Source: Streptomyces sp. ST2-7A
Lineage (GTDB): Bacteria; Actinomycetota; Actinomycetes; Streptomycetales; Streptomycetaceae
Assembly (NCBI RefSeq): GCF_021390475.1
Contig: NZ_JAJUWS010000054.1
Location: forward strand, 1-43,885
Length of the DNA: 43,885 nt
Direction: 5' to 3'
Made by a program: the position numbers and the translations under genes. The notes under the pieces were generated by a model, which did not search any database, was not told the origin of the DNA, and was given only the letters and a program-made list of their open reading frames with translations. Below are positions 7,085 through 15,477 of this stretch, piece by piece (within the stretch, counting starts at the first letter, position 1; each line of letters starts with the position of its first letter).

Positions 7085-8182
7085 TCAGCGCTGCCCCCGG
7101 CGCTCCGCGATCGCCTCGTGCACCATGCCGACCAACAGATCGTCGGCGTCCCGGCGACCGAACTCGGAGGCGGCGCGGGACATCACGGCCAGCCGTCCGG
7201 GATCGGTGAGCACCGGGATGACCTCCGAGCGGATCCACTCCGGGGTCAGCTCGGCGTCGTCCACGAGGAGTCCGCCACCCGCGCGGACCACCGGCTGGGC
7301 GTTGAGCCGCTGTTCGCCGTTGCCGATGGGCAGCGGGACGTAGGCGGCGGGCAGCCCGACGGCGGCGAGCTCGGCGACGGTCATCGCGCCGGCCCGGCAG
7401 AGCATCATGTCGGCGGCGGCGTAGGCGAGATCCATTCGATCCAGGTACGACACCGGGACATAGGGCGGCATCCCCGGCATGTTGTCGATCTGCGGCAGTT
7501 CGTTCTTCGGACCCACCGCGTGCAGCACCTGGACGCCGGAGCGCTGGAGCGCCGGCGCCACCGCCTCCACGACCTCGTTGATCCGCCGCGCCCCCTGCGA
7601 GCCGCCGGTCACCAGGAGGGTCGGCACCCGCGGGTCGAGCCCGAAGGCGGCCCGCGCCTGGTCCCGCATCTCCGCCCGGTTCAACGCCGCGATCGAGCGT
7701 CGCAACGGGATGCCCACGTACCGGGCGTTGCGCAACTTGCTGTCCGGCGTGGAGACCGCCACGTAGGAGGTGTACCGGGCGCCGATCTTGTTGGCCAGTC
7801 CGGGACGCGCGTTGGCCTCGTGGACGACGATCGGCACCCCGAGCCGCTTCGCGGCCAGGTAACCGGGCAGCGCCACGTAACCGCCGAAGCCCACCAGACA
7901 GTCCGCCTTCGTGCGCTCCAGGATCTGCTCGGCGGCCTTCACCGTCCCGCGCAGTCGGCCGGGCACGGTGATCAGTTCGGGGGTCGGCTTGCGGGGCAGC
8001 GGAACCGCCGGAATGAGGGCCAGCTCGTACCCGCGCTCGGGCACCAGGCGGGTCTCCAGGCCGCGTTCGGTACCGAGCGCCGTGATGCCCGTCCCCGGGT
8101 CCTGCCTGCGCAGGGCGTCCGCGAGGGCGAGCGCGGGCTCGATGTGTCCGGCGGTCCCGCCGCCGGCAAGTACGACATGCAC
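7085..8182 (-). CDS. murG: MurG, lipid II synthase (UDP-GlcNAc transferase)
   Basis: 365-residue peripheral membrane GT28 glycosyltransferase that adds GlcNAc to lipid I to make lipid II. It opens with VVLAGGGTAGHIEPALALADAL, the donor-loop G-rich motif. It also has VGFGGYVALPGYLAA, HEANARPGLANK, the GGSQGARRINE phosphate loop and the UDP-GlcNAc-binding stretch CRAGAMTVAEL with PLPIGNGEQRLNAQ. The start is a GTG at 8182, giving the usual MHVVLAGGG-type N-terminus. An alternative GTG at 8191 adds three residues and overlaps the ftsW stop as GTGA. Either way it is translationally coupled to ftsW. The perfect palindrome at 7027-7074 follows. Confidence 0.97.
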   Translation of the reverse strand: MHVVLAGGGTAGHIEPALALADALRRQDPGTGITALGTERGLETRLVPERGYELALIPAVPLPRKPTPELITVPGRLRGTVKAAEQILERTKADCLVGFGGYVALPGYLAAKRLGVPIVVHEANARPGLANKIGARYTSYVAVSTPDSKLRNARYVGIPLRRSIAALNRAEMRDQARAAFGLDPRVPTLLVTGGSQGARRINEVVEAVAPALQRSGVQVLHAVGPKNELPQIDNMPGMPPYVPVSYLDRMDLAYAAADMMLCRAGAMTVAELAAVGLPAAYVPLPIGNGEQRLNAQPVVRAGGGLLVDDAELTPEWIRSEVIPVLTDPGRLAVMSRAASEFGRRDADDLLVGMVHEAIAERRGQR

Positions 8183-8187
8183 CGATT

Positions 8188-9630
8188 TCACCGCTCTCCG
8201 GACGGCGCGCGGGCGACGCGCCGTCGCATCGACGACCATCTGGACCCGGCCGGTCCCTTCCCGCCGGGTCGTCGCCGCATGGCCAGGGCGGCACGCGCCG
8301 CGGGCTCGCTGCGCGCGAAGGCGATCAGCAGTCCCACGGCGAACATGGTGGGCAGCAGGGCGGACCCCCCGTAGGAGAACAGCGGGAGGGGTACCCCGGC
8401 GATCGGCAGCAATCCGAGGACCGCGCCGATGTTGATGACGAACTGGGCCATCAACCACGCCGTCACACCCCCCGCGGCATACCTGACGAAGGGATCCTCC
8501 GTACGTCCGGCCACGCGGATACCCGCATAGCCTAGAGCGGCGAAGAGACCGAGGATCGACAGCGTCCCCGCCAGACCCAGCTCCTCACCCGCGATCGCGA
8601 AGATGAAATCGGTGTGCGGCTCGGGCAGCTCGCCCCATTTCTCCACGCTCGCCCCCAGTCCGGAGCCGAACCATCCCCCGGAGGCGAGGGCGTAGATGCC
8701 GTGCACGGCCTGCCAGCAGCGGTCCTCCGGGCCCGGATCGGTCGCCAACACGCAGGTGAGCCGACCGGTGCGGTGGGGAGCGCTCGCGATCAGCAGCGCG
8801 CCCAGCACGGCGGCGATCCCGATCGCGCCGGCGAACAGCCGGGTGGGGGCGCCCGCCAGCCACAACAGCGCGAAGAGGACCGCGGCGAGGATCATCACCG
8901 TGCCCATGTCGCCACCCAGCAGGACCAGCCCGCAGATGAGCATGGCGCCGGGCACCAGGGGGATCAGCAGGTGGCGCCACTGCACCAGCAGCCGGCGCTC
9001 CCCCTTGCGCGCCAGCAGGTCGGCCCCCCACAGCACCAGCGCCAGTTTGGCGATCTCACTGGGCTGGAGCATGAAGGGCCCCACGAGCGGGATCCAGTTG
9101 GTGGAGCCGTTGACCGTGACGCCCACGCCGGGCACCTGCACCAACACCAGCAGGACCACCGAGGCCAGCAGGAAGGGGTAGGTGAGGGCGCGCAGCAGTC
9201 GCACCGGGGTCCGGGCGGCGATCAACATCAGCACGGCTCCCAGGAGGGCCGCCACCAGCTGCTTGCGGAAGTAGAAGGTCGCCGGCAGGCCCTGACGCAG
9301 CGCCTGGATCTGGGAGGCCGAGAAGACCATCACCAGGCCCATCATGACGATCAGCAGCGAGGTGCCCAGGACCACGTAGTAGGCGGTCAGCGGGCGGTCC
9401 CAGGACCGTCGCAGCCGTGCCAGGGGGCGCCCGGGGCCGCCGCGGCGCGGCCGGCGGGGTGGACGCGGCGCGGGGGCCGGTTGGCGGGGCGCCCGTTCGG
9501 CGCCGTCCCGGGGGCCGGCCGGCCGGCGGGCGGCCGGGGACGGGGGGGCCGCGCGGGAGCCGGCGGGACGGGGTGATCGGGGCCGGCCGGTGCCGGCGAT
9601 CCGGTTCGCACCGTTTCGGTCGACCTGCAT
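8188..9630 (-). CDS. ftsW: FtsW, SEDS septal peptidoglycan glycosyltransferase
   Basis: 480-residue SEDS-family polymerase that works with FtsI at division septa. After a long basic Pro/Ala-rich cytoplasmic N-terminus (about 1-75), about ten hydrophobic helices follow from YYVVLGTSLLIVMMGLVMVFS. SEDS landmarks are GSTNWIPLVGPFMLQPSEIAK, the PHTDFIFAIAGEELGL loop and LPLFSYGGSALL near the end. The ATG at 9630 has GGAGGGGG upstream. The gene is separated from murD by 133 bp with a strong hairpin, and its stop overlaps or abuts the murG start. Confidence 0.96.
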   Translation of the reverse strand: MQVDRNGANRIAGTGRPRSPRPAGSRAAPPSPAARRPAGPRDGAERAPRQPAPAPRPPRRPRRGGPGRPLARLRRSWDRPLTAYYVVLGTSLLIVMMGLVMVFSASQIQALRQGLPATFYFRKQLVAALLGAVLMLIAARTPVRLLRALTYPFLLASVVLLVLVQVPGVGVTVNGSTNWIPLVGPFMLQPSEIAKLALVLWGADLLARKGERRLLVQWRHLLIPLVPGAMLICGLVLLGGDMGTVMILAAVLFALLWLAGAPTRLFAGAIGIAAVLGALLIASAPHRTGRLTCVLATDPGPEDRCWQAVHGIYALASGGWFGSGLGASVEKWGELPEPHTDFIFAIAGEELGLAGTLSILGLFAALGYAGIRVAGRTEDPFVRYAAGGVTAWLMAQFVINIGAVLGLLPIAGVPLPLFSYGGSALLPTMFAVGLLIAFARSEPAARAALAMRRRPGGKGPAGSRWSSMRRRVARAPSGER

Positions 9631-9695
9631 GGTGTCCCCCTCCGGTTCTCGTCCCCCGCTCCCGGGGCCGCGCGCCGGGTCCGGGAAGGGCGGGA

Positions 9696-9753
9696 CGCGC
9701 CCGGGCCCCGATCCGCCGCCCCGCGGGTGCGGGCGGGTCGGGGCCCGGGCGCG
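9696..9753 (-). terminator. 22-bp-stem hairpin between murD and ftsW
   Basis: Arms 9696-9717 and 9732-9753 pair over 22 bp with a single G-U wobble and a 14-base loop. It lies 11 bp after the murD stop and 66 bp before the ftsW start. It could end or attenuate the rsmH-to-murD transcript, which would leave ftsW-murG dependent on its own promoter. No U-tract is present. Confidence 0.7.
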
Positions 9754-9763
9754 CTTCCCGTCG

Positions 9764-11290
9764 TTACCCCGGTTCGTTCCCGGTGTCCGGGTCCGGGAGT
9801 GCGCGCACGGCCCCGGCGAAGAGCTCGCCGCGCTCCATGTAGTGGGTGAACATGTCCATGGAGGCGCAGGCGGGTGCCAGCAGCACCGTGTCACCGGGGC
9901 GGGCCAGCCGGTCCGCCTCGCGCACGGCCTCCGCCATCGCCCCAGTGTCGGTCCGCGCCAGGTCGACGACCGGCACATCCGGGGCGTGTCGCCGAAGCGC
10001 TTCGGCGATCAGCCCGCGTTCGGCGCCCAACAGGACCACCGCCCGCAGCCGGGGCGCCGCGTCGCGCACCAGGTCGTCGAAGGTCGCGCCCTTGGCCAGG
10101 CCACCGGCGATCCACACGATCGGGTGGTAGGCGGCGAGCGAGGCGGCGGCGGCGTGCGGATTGGTGGCCTTGGAGTCGTCCACCCACTCCACCCCGGCCC
10201 GGTGGGCGATCGTGGAGATGCGGTGGGCGTCGGGGCGGAAGGCGCGCAGCCCGTCCCGGACGGCTCTCGGCTCCACCCCGTGGGCCAGCGCCAGGGCGGC
10301 GGCGGCCAGGGCGTTGGCCACGTTGTGCGGTGCGGGCGGGCGCACGTCGGACACCGACGCCAACTCCCGGGCGGCCCGTCGGCGGTCGGGCCCGAAGGCC
10401 CGGTCCACCAGCAGGTCGTCCACGACACCCAGTTGGGAGGGGGCGGGGACGCCGAGGGTGAAGCCGATCGCCCGGCAACCCTCCTCGACCTCGGCCTCCC
10501 GCACCGGGGTCTCCCCGTCGGCGCTGTCGGCGTTGTACACGCAGGCGACCCGGTTGCCCTCGTACACCCGGGCCTTGGCGGCGGCGTACGACTCCGGACC
10601 ACCGTGCCAGTCCAGGTGGTCGGGGGCGATGTTGAGGATCGCCCCCGAGTGCGCCGCGATGTTCGGGGACCAGTGCAGTTGGTAGCTGGACAACTCCAGT
10701 GCGAGCACGTCGTACGGCTCGGCGGAGCGGACCACGTCCAGCAGCGGGGTGCCGACGTTGCCGACGGCGGCGGTGCGCAGACCGGCGGCCTCCAGCATCG
10801 CCGCGAGCATCCGCACCGTGGTGGTCTTGCCGTTGGTACCCGTGATCGCCAACCACTCGGCGGGCGGGGTGCCGTCGGCGGCGGGGCGGCGCAGCCGACG
10901 GGCCAGCTCGATGTCCCCGATCACCGGGACGCCGGCCCCCGCCGCCGCCGCGAACAGCGGGGCGGAGGGGGGCCAGCCCGGTGAGGTGACCACGAGTTCG
11001 GTGCCTTCGGGCAGGGTCGCCCCGTCCCCGAGGCGGACCGTGAGGTCCCCGTCGGGGACGGCGGCGCGCAGCGCCTCGGCGCGGGTCCGCTGTCGCTCGC
11101 CGTCGCCACCGTCCACCACGACCACCCGGCAGCCGAGTTCGGCGAGTACCCGGGCGGCGCTCCCGCCGGTGACGCCCAGGCCGGCGACGGTCACCCGTCG
11201 TCCGGCCCAGGCGGCGTCCGGCTCGGCGCCCGGCGGGAGGGCGTCCGGGGCCCCGGCGGGGCCCTCCTGCGGCCGCGGGTCGGCGCTCAC
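9764..11290 (-). CDS. murD: MurD, UDP-MurNAc-L-Ala:D-Glu ligase
   Basis: 508-residue cytoplasmic ATP-dependent ligase adding D-Glu to UDP-MurNAc-L-Ala. Residues about 31-60 form a Rossmann start (RRVTVAGLGVTGGSAARVL). The ATP loop is GTNGKTTTVR (151-160). The central Mur motif with NIAPDHLDWHG is followed by the C-terminal domain containing VEWVDDSKATNPHAAAASL and WIAGGLAKGATFDDL. Start GTG at 11290 overlaps the mraY stop as GTGA, so translation is coupled. It is somewhat longer than typical (about 450-480) because of an N-terminal Pro/Ala-rich extension and Gly/Asp-rich loops. Confidence 0.97.
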   Translation of the reverse strand: MSADPRPQEGPAGAPDALPPGAEPDAAWAGRRVTVAGLGVTGGSAARVLAELGCRVVVVDGGDGERQRTRAEALRAAVPDGDLTVRLGDGATLPEGTELVVTSPGWPPSAPLFAAAAGAGVPVIGDIELARRLRRPAADGTPPAEWLAITGTNGKTTTVRMLAAMLEAAGLRTAAVGNVGTPLLDVVRSAEPYDVLALELSSYQLHWSPNIAAHSGAILNIAPDHLDWHGGPESYAAAKARVYEGNRVACVYNADSADGETPVREAEVEEGCRAIGFTLGVPAPSQLGVVDDLLVDRAFGPDRRRAARELASVSDVRPPAPHNVANALAAAALALAHGVEPRAVRDGLRAFRPDAHRISTIAHRAGVEWVDDSKATNPHAAAASLAAYHPIVWIAGGLAKGATFDDLVRDAAPRLRAVVLLGAERGLIAEALRRHAPDVPVVDLARTDTGAMAEAVREADRLARPGDTVLLAPACASMDMFTHYMERGELFAGAVRALPDPDTGNEPG

Positions 11291-12351
11291 CAGCCGGCCA
11301 CCCAACTGCCGTAGAACAGGCCGATGCCGACGATGACGCAGATGCCCTGGATGATCCAGAACCGGACCACGACCAGTACCTCGCTCCACCCCTGCAACTC
11401 GAAGTGGTGTTGGAGCGGGGCCATCTTGAAGACGCGTTTGCCGGTGAGCCGGAAGGAGCCGACCTGGATCACCACGGACATGGTGATCAGGACGAACAGG
11501 CCACCGAGGATGGCGAGCAGCAGCTCGGTGCGGGAGACGATGGCCAGGCCGGCCAGCGCCCCGCCCAGGGCGAGGGAGCCGGTGTCACCCATGAAGATCT
11601 TGGCGGGCGAGGTGTTCCACCACAGGAAGCCGAAGAGGGCTCCCATCAGGGCGGAGGCGACGATCGCCAGGTCCAGCGGGTCACGGACCTCGTAGCAACC
11701 CGGTCCAGCGGTGAGCTCGTTGGCGCAGCTCTGCCCGTACTGCCAGACACCGATGAAGACGTAGGCGCCGAAGACCATCACCGAGGCACCGGTGGCCAGG
11801 CCGTCCAGGCCGTCGGTGAGGTTCACGCCGTTGGACATGGCCAGGATCATGAACAGCGCCCACAGTACGAAGAGCACCGGGCCGATGGACCAACCGAAGT
11901 CCTGGGTGAAGGACAGGTGGGTGGAGGCCGGGGTCTGGCCCCGGGCGTCCGCGAAGTTCAGGGCCAGTATCGCGAAGGCGACACCGACGATGAGCTGGCC
12001 GAGCATCTTCGCCTTGGCCCGCAGACCGAGGCTGCGCTGCTTGACGATCTTGATGTAGTCGTCCAGGAAGCCGACCAGGCCCATCCCCGCGAAGAGGAAA
12101 AGGACCAACAGACCGGAGACCGACGGCGAACTACCACCGATGATCTTGGTCGTGAAGTAGGCGATGAGCGTCGCCAGGATGAAGGCGATGCCGCCCATGG
12201 TCGGCGTGCCGCGCTTGCTGTGGTGATCGCGCGGGCCGTCGTCCCGGATGAACTGGCCGTAGCCCTTGCGGGCCAGCAGCTTGATGAGCAACGGGGTGCC
12301 CACCAGGGTCAGGAAGAGTCCGAGGACCCCGGATACGAGGATCTGCCTCAT
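11287..12351 (-). CDS. mraY: MraY, phospho-MurNAc-pentapeptide translocase
   Basis: 354-residue polytopic membrane enzyme that moves phospho-MurNAc-pentapeptide to undecaprenyl phosphate, making lipid I. About ten hydrophobic helices are visible. The key cytoplasmic loops are HSKRGTPTMGG near residue 45, GLVGFLDDYIKIVKQRSLGL with the Asp pair, NLTDGLDGLATG and the C-terminal HHFELQGWSE histidine loop. The gene overlaps murF upstream by four bases (ATGA) and murD downstream by GTGA. The length is normal for the family. Confidence 0.98.
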   Translation of the reverse strand: MRQILVSGVLGLFLTLVGTPLLIKLLARKGYGQFIRDDGPRDHHSKRGTPTMGGIAFILATLIAYFTTKIIGGSSPSVSGLLVLFLFAGMGLVGFLDDYIKIVKQRSLGLRAKAKMLGQLIVGVAFAILALNFADARGQTPASTHLSFTQDFGWSIGPVLFVLWALFMILAMSNGVNLTDGLDGLATGASVMVFGAYVFIGVWQYGQSCANELTAGPGCYEVRDPLDLAIVASALMGALFGFLWWNTSPAKIFMGDTGSLALGGALAGLAIVSRTELLLAILGGLFVLITMSVVIQVGSFRLTGKRVFKMAPLQHHFELQGWSEVLVVVRFWIIQGICVIVGIGLFYGSWVAGW

Positions 12352-13781
12352 CGGGCGGCGACCCCGCCTTCGGCGTCCGCGGCGTTCGCCCCATCGGCGA
12401 TCAGACCGAGCGCGACCTTCTCCAATCCCACCGCACGGGAAGCCTTCACCAGGACCACGTCCCCGGGTCGCAACTCCGCGCGCAACAGTTCCAGTGCCGT
12501 TCGGGCGTCGGACACGTGCACCGACTCCTCACCCCACGAACCCTCGTTCTTCGCGCCCATGTCGAGCCAGGCGGCCTCAGGGCCGCCGACCGCCACGAGC
12601 TTGCCGACATTGAGCCGGACGACGAGCCGACCGACGGCGTCGTGTTCGACCTGCGACGCCTCCCCCAGCTCCGCCATGGTGCCCAGCACCGCCCAGGTGC
12701 GGCGGCCACGGCCCATCGCGGCGAGCGCGCGCAGGGCGGCCCGCGTGGAATCGGGGTTGGCGTTGTAGGCGTCGTTGACGATCGTCACTCCGTCCGCCCG
12801 CTCGGTGACCTCCATCCGCCACCGCGAGAGCGGTCCCGCCTCCGCCAGTGCCTCGGCGAGGGCGGCGGCGGGCAGACCCAACTCGTGGGCCACGGCCGCG
12901 GCGGCCAGCGCGTTCGACACGTGGTGCTCACCGTACAGTCGCATCGTCAGATCGGCGTACCCGGAGGGGGTGATGAGCCGGAAGGCGGGTCGTCCGTCAT
13001 CGGTCAGACGCACGTTCTCGGCCCGGATGTCGGCTTCCGCGGACTCCCCGAAGAACACCGTCCGGGCCCGGGTGCGCGAGGCCATCGCCCGCACCAGCGG
13101 GTCGTCGGCGTTGAGCACCGCCACCCCGCCCTCCTCGGCCGACGGCAGCTCCTCGACCAGTTCCCCCTTGGCCTGGGCGATGGTCTCCCGGCTGCCGAAC
13201 TCGCCCAGGTGCGCGGTCCCGACGTTGAGCACCACCCCGATCCGCGGCGGGGTCAACCCCGCCAGGTACCGGATGTGACCCACACCCCGGGCGCCCATCT
13301 CCAGCACCAGGTGCCGGGTCTCGGCGGTGGCGCGCAGCGCGGTCAGCGGCAGGCCGATCTCGTTGTTGAAGGACTCCGGTGGCCACACCGTCGGCGCGAT
13401 CCGCTCCAGCAACCGGGCGATCAGGTCCTTCGTGGAGGTCTTCCCGGCCGAACCGGTCAACGCCACCACGGTGGCGCCCAGTTCACCCACCACATGGCGC
13501 GCCAGGGCCCCCAGGGCGGCCGTGACGTCCGGGACCACGACGGTCGGCACGCCGTCGATCGGGCGGTTCGCCAGCACGCAGGCGGCGCCCCCGGCGACCG
13601 CCCCGGCGGCGAATTCGTGGCCGTCCACCCGGTCACCGCGCAAGGCGGCGAACAGGGCACCCGGTTCCACGAGACGGGAATCGATGACCACCGGCCCGGT
13701 GACGAGCGGCGGCGGTTCCGGTATGCCGTGCCCCGTTCCACCGGTGACGGCGACGAGCTCGGCTGCGGAAAGGGGGATCAT
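12348..13781 (-). CDS. murF: MurF, UDP-MurNAc-tripeptide:D-Ala-D-Ala ligase
   Basis: 477-residue cytoplasmic Mur ligase that adds D-Ala-D-Ala and completes the pentapeptide precursor. The N-terminal domain begins MIPLSAAELVAVTGG and contains VVIDSRLVEPGALFAAL. The ATP loop is GSAGKTSTKDL (110-120). FNNEIGLPLT, EMGARGVGHI, NVGTAHLGEFGS and NDAYNANPDS are all present. It overlaps the murE stop region upstream and the mraY start downstream by ATGA, so translation runs through murE-murF-mraY-murD. Confidence 0.98.
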   Translation of the reverse strand: MIPLSAAELVAVTGGTGHGIPEPPPLVTGPVVIDSRLVEPGALFAALRGDRVDGHEFAAGAVAGGAACVLANRPIDGVPTVVVPDVTAALGALARHVVGELGATVVALTGSAGKTSTKDLIARLLERIAPTVWPPESFNNEIGLPLTALRATAETRHLVLEMGARGVGHIRYLAGLTPPRIGVVLNVGTAHLGEFGSRETIAQAKGELVEELPSAEEGGVAVLNADDPLVRAMASRTRARTVFFGESAEADIRAENVRLTDDGRPAFRLITPSGYADLTMRLYGEHHVSNALAAAAVAHELGLPAAALAEALAEAGPLSRWRMEVTERADGVTIVNDAYNANPDSTRAALRALAAMGRGRRTWAVLGTMAELGEASQVEHDAVGRLVVRLNVGKLVAVGGPEAAWLDMGAKNEGSWGEESVHVSDARTALELLRAELRPGDVVLVKASRAVGLEKVALGLIADGANAADAEGGVAAR

Positions 13782-15370
13782 GCGGGGTTCAGGTCCTTCC
13801 CCGAAGTGCGGGCGGCGTGACCCGCGCGCCCGATGGCGGCGCGCAGTTCGAGGCGGTCGTCGAAGGGGCGGACCACACCGGCGATGTCCTGACCGGTCTC
13901 GTGGCCCTTTCCCGCGACGATGACGGTGTCCCCGGGCTCGGCCCGGGCCACCGCCGCGGCGATCGCGGCGGCGCGGTCCTCCTCGACCAGAACGGTGCCC
14001 CGTTCGTGGACCGGCACCCGGGCGGCGCCGGCCAGCATGGTGGCGAGGATCGCCAGCGGATCCTCGCCGCGGGGGTTGTCACTGGTCAGCACGGCGGTGT
14101 CGGCGAGACGGGCCAGCGCCTCACCCATCGCCGGACGTTTGTGCGGGTCGCGGTCGCCGCCACAGCCCAGCACCGCGTGCACCCGGCCCTCGGTGACCCG
14201 ACGCAGCGCCCGGAGCACCGACTCCACGGCGTCCGGCTTGTGGGCGTAGTCCACCACCGCCAGGTAGGGCTGTCCGGCGTCCACCCGCTCCAACCGGCCG
14301 GGGACGCCCGGCACCGAGGCCACCCCGTCGGCGGCGGCCCGCGGGTCGGCGCCCGCCACCGCCAGGGCGACGATCGCGGCCAGGGTGTTGGCGACATTGA
14401 AGGCGCCCGGCAGCGGCGCCGAGGCGCGCACCCGGACCCCGTCGGGACCGTGCGCGACGAAGGTCGAGCCCAGCGGACCGACCTCCACCCCGTCGGCGCG
14501 CCAGTCGGCGTCCGGGTGGCCCTCGGCCGAGTAGGTCGTCACCGGCAGGCCCGCGGCGGTCGCGTCGCCCACCAGGCGCCGACCGTGCGCGTCGTCGATG
14601 TTGACCACGGCGGCCCGGGAACGGGCGGGGGTGAACAGCTGCGCCTTGGCCCGGTAGTAGTCCTCCATGTCCGGGTGGAAGTCCAGGTGCTCGGCGCTGA
14701 GGTTGGTGAAGACCGCCACGTCGTAGACGCAGCCGTCCACCCGCCCCAGCACCAGTGCGTGGCTGGAAACCTCCATGACCAGCGAGCCGACACCCTGCTC
14801 GCGCATCACCGCGAGCAGGGCCTGCAGGTCGGTCGCCTCCGGCGTGGTGCGCTCGGACCTGATCCGGTCGTCGCCGATCCGGGTCTCCACCGTGCCGATC
14901 AGGCCCACGCCCCCGCCGCGCGGCGAGGCCTTGCGCAGGCCGCCCTCGATCAGATAGGCGGTGGTGGTCTTGCCGGAGGTGCCGGTGATGCCGACGGACA
15001 GCAGGTCCGCGCCGGGATCGCCGTGGATCCGGACGGCCAGTTCGCCCATCCGGGCGCGCGGGTCGGACACGACGATCACCGGCAGCCCGGTCGCGGCGGC
15101 GCGCCCGACGCCGTCGGGATCGGTCAGCACGGCGGCCGCGCCGCGTCGGGCGGCCTGTTCCGCGAAGTCCGCGCCGTGGAAGCGGGCACCGGGCAGGGCC
15201 GCGTACAGATCGCCGGGGCGCACGGCGCGCGAGTCGTGGGTGATGCCGGTGATCGACGCGGCGTCGTCGGGCGGCTCGACTCCCGCCAGGGCGGCCAGCT
15301 CGGCCGTCGGGACGGGGCGGACGTTCTCCGGCCTGGGCGGCGAGGTGTGATTCCGGTCTGCTGGGGGCAC
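13778..15370 (-). CDS. murE: MurE, UDP-MurNAc-tripeptide synthetase
   Basis: 530-residue cytoplasmic Mur ligase adding the diamino acid, LL-diaminopimelate in Streptomyces. ITGITHDSRAVRPGDLYAALPG marks the UDP-binding domain. GTSGKTTTAY (130-139) is the ATP loop, and TTPEATDLQ and MEVSSHAL follow. The DNPRGEDP motif is typical of diaminopimelate-adding enzymes. I chose the GTG at 15370. It has no Shine-Dalgarno sequence, but a TACGCT box ends seven bases upstream, which would suit a leaderless transcript. The frame remains open far upstream through ftsI, so a start further upstream is possible. It overlaps murF by four bases. Confidence 0.94.
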   Translation of the reverse strand: MPPADRNHTSPPRPENVRPVPTAELAALAGVEPPDDAASITGITHDSRAVRPGDLYAALPGARFHGADFAEQAARRGAAAVLTDPDGVGRAAATGLPVIVVSDPRARMGELAVRIHGDPGADLLSVGITGTSGKTTTAYLIEGGLRKASPRGGGVGLIGTVETRIGDDRIRSERTTPEATDLQALLAVMREQGVGSLVMEVSSHALVLGRVDGCVYDVAVFTNLSAEHLDFHPDMEDYYRAKAQLFTPARSRAAVVNIDDAHGRRLVGDATAAGLPVTTYSAEGHPDADWRADGVEVGPLGSTFVAHGPDGVRVRASAPLPGAFNVANTLAAIVALAVAGADPRAAADGVASVPGVPGRLERVDAGQPYLAVVDYAHKPDAVESVLRALRRVTEGRVHAVLGCGGDRDPHKRPAMGEALARLADTAVLTSDNPRGEDPLAILATMLAGAARVPVHERGTVLVEEDRAAAIAAAVARAEPGDTVIVAGKGHETGQDIAGVVRPFDDRLELRAAIGRAGHAARTSGKDLNPA

Positions 15371-15377
15371 GGCGGTG

Positions 15378-15383
15378 AGCGTA
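15378..15383 (-). promoter_or_regulatory. TACGCT box 7 nt before murE start
   Basis: A TAnnnT hexamer ends seven bases before the murE GTG, the distance expected if transcription began on the start codon. It lies in the 107-bp gap after ftsI, which also holds a 9-bp inverted repeat (15413-15421 with 15455-15463). There is no clear -35 element. Confidence 0.35.
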
Positions 15384-15477
15384 CCCGGCGGGCGGGGGGT
15401 GTCGCGAAGCGAGGGGGCCGGCCGGCCGGTGTGGGACAACCCTCCCGGGTGGGTCCGGCCCCCGGTCGGGCGCCGGG

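Noticed and set aside
8183..8458. Upstream start giving a 457-residue MurG.
   Set aside because: The extra sequence lies within ftsW and is Arg/Pro-rich. The family N-terminus begins at the G-rich loop.
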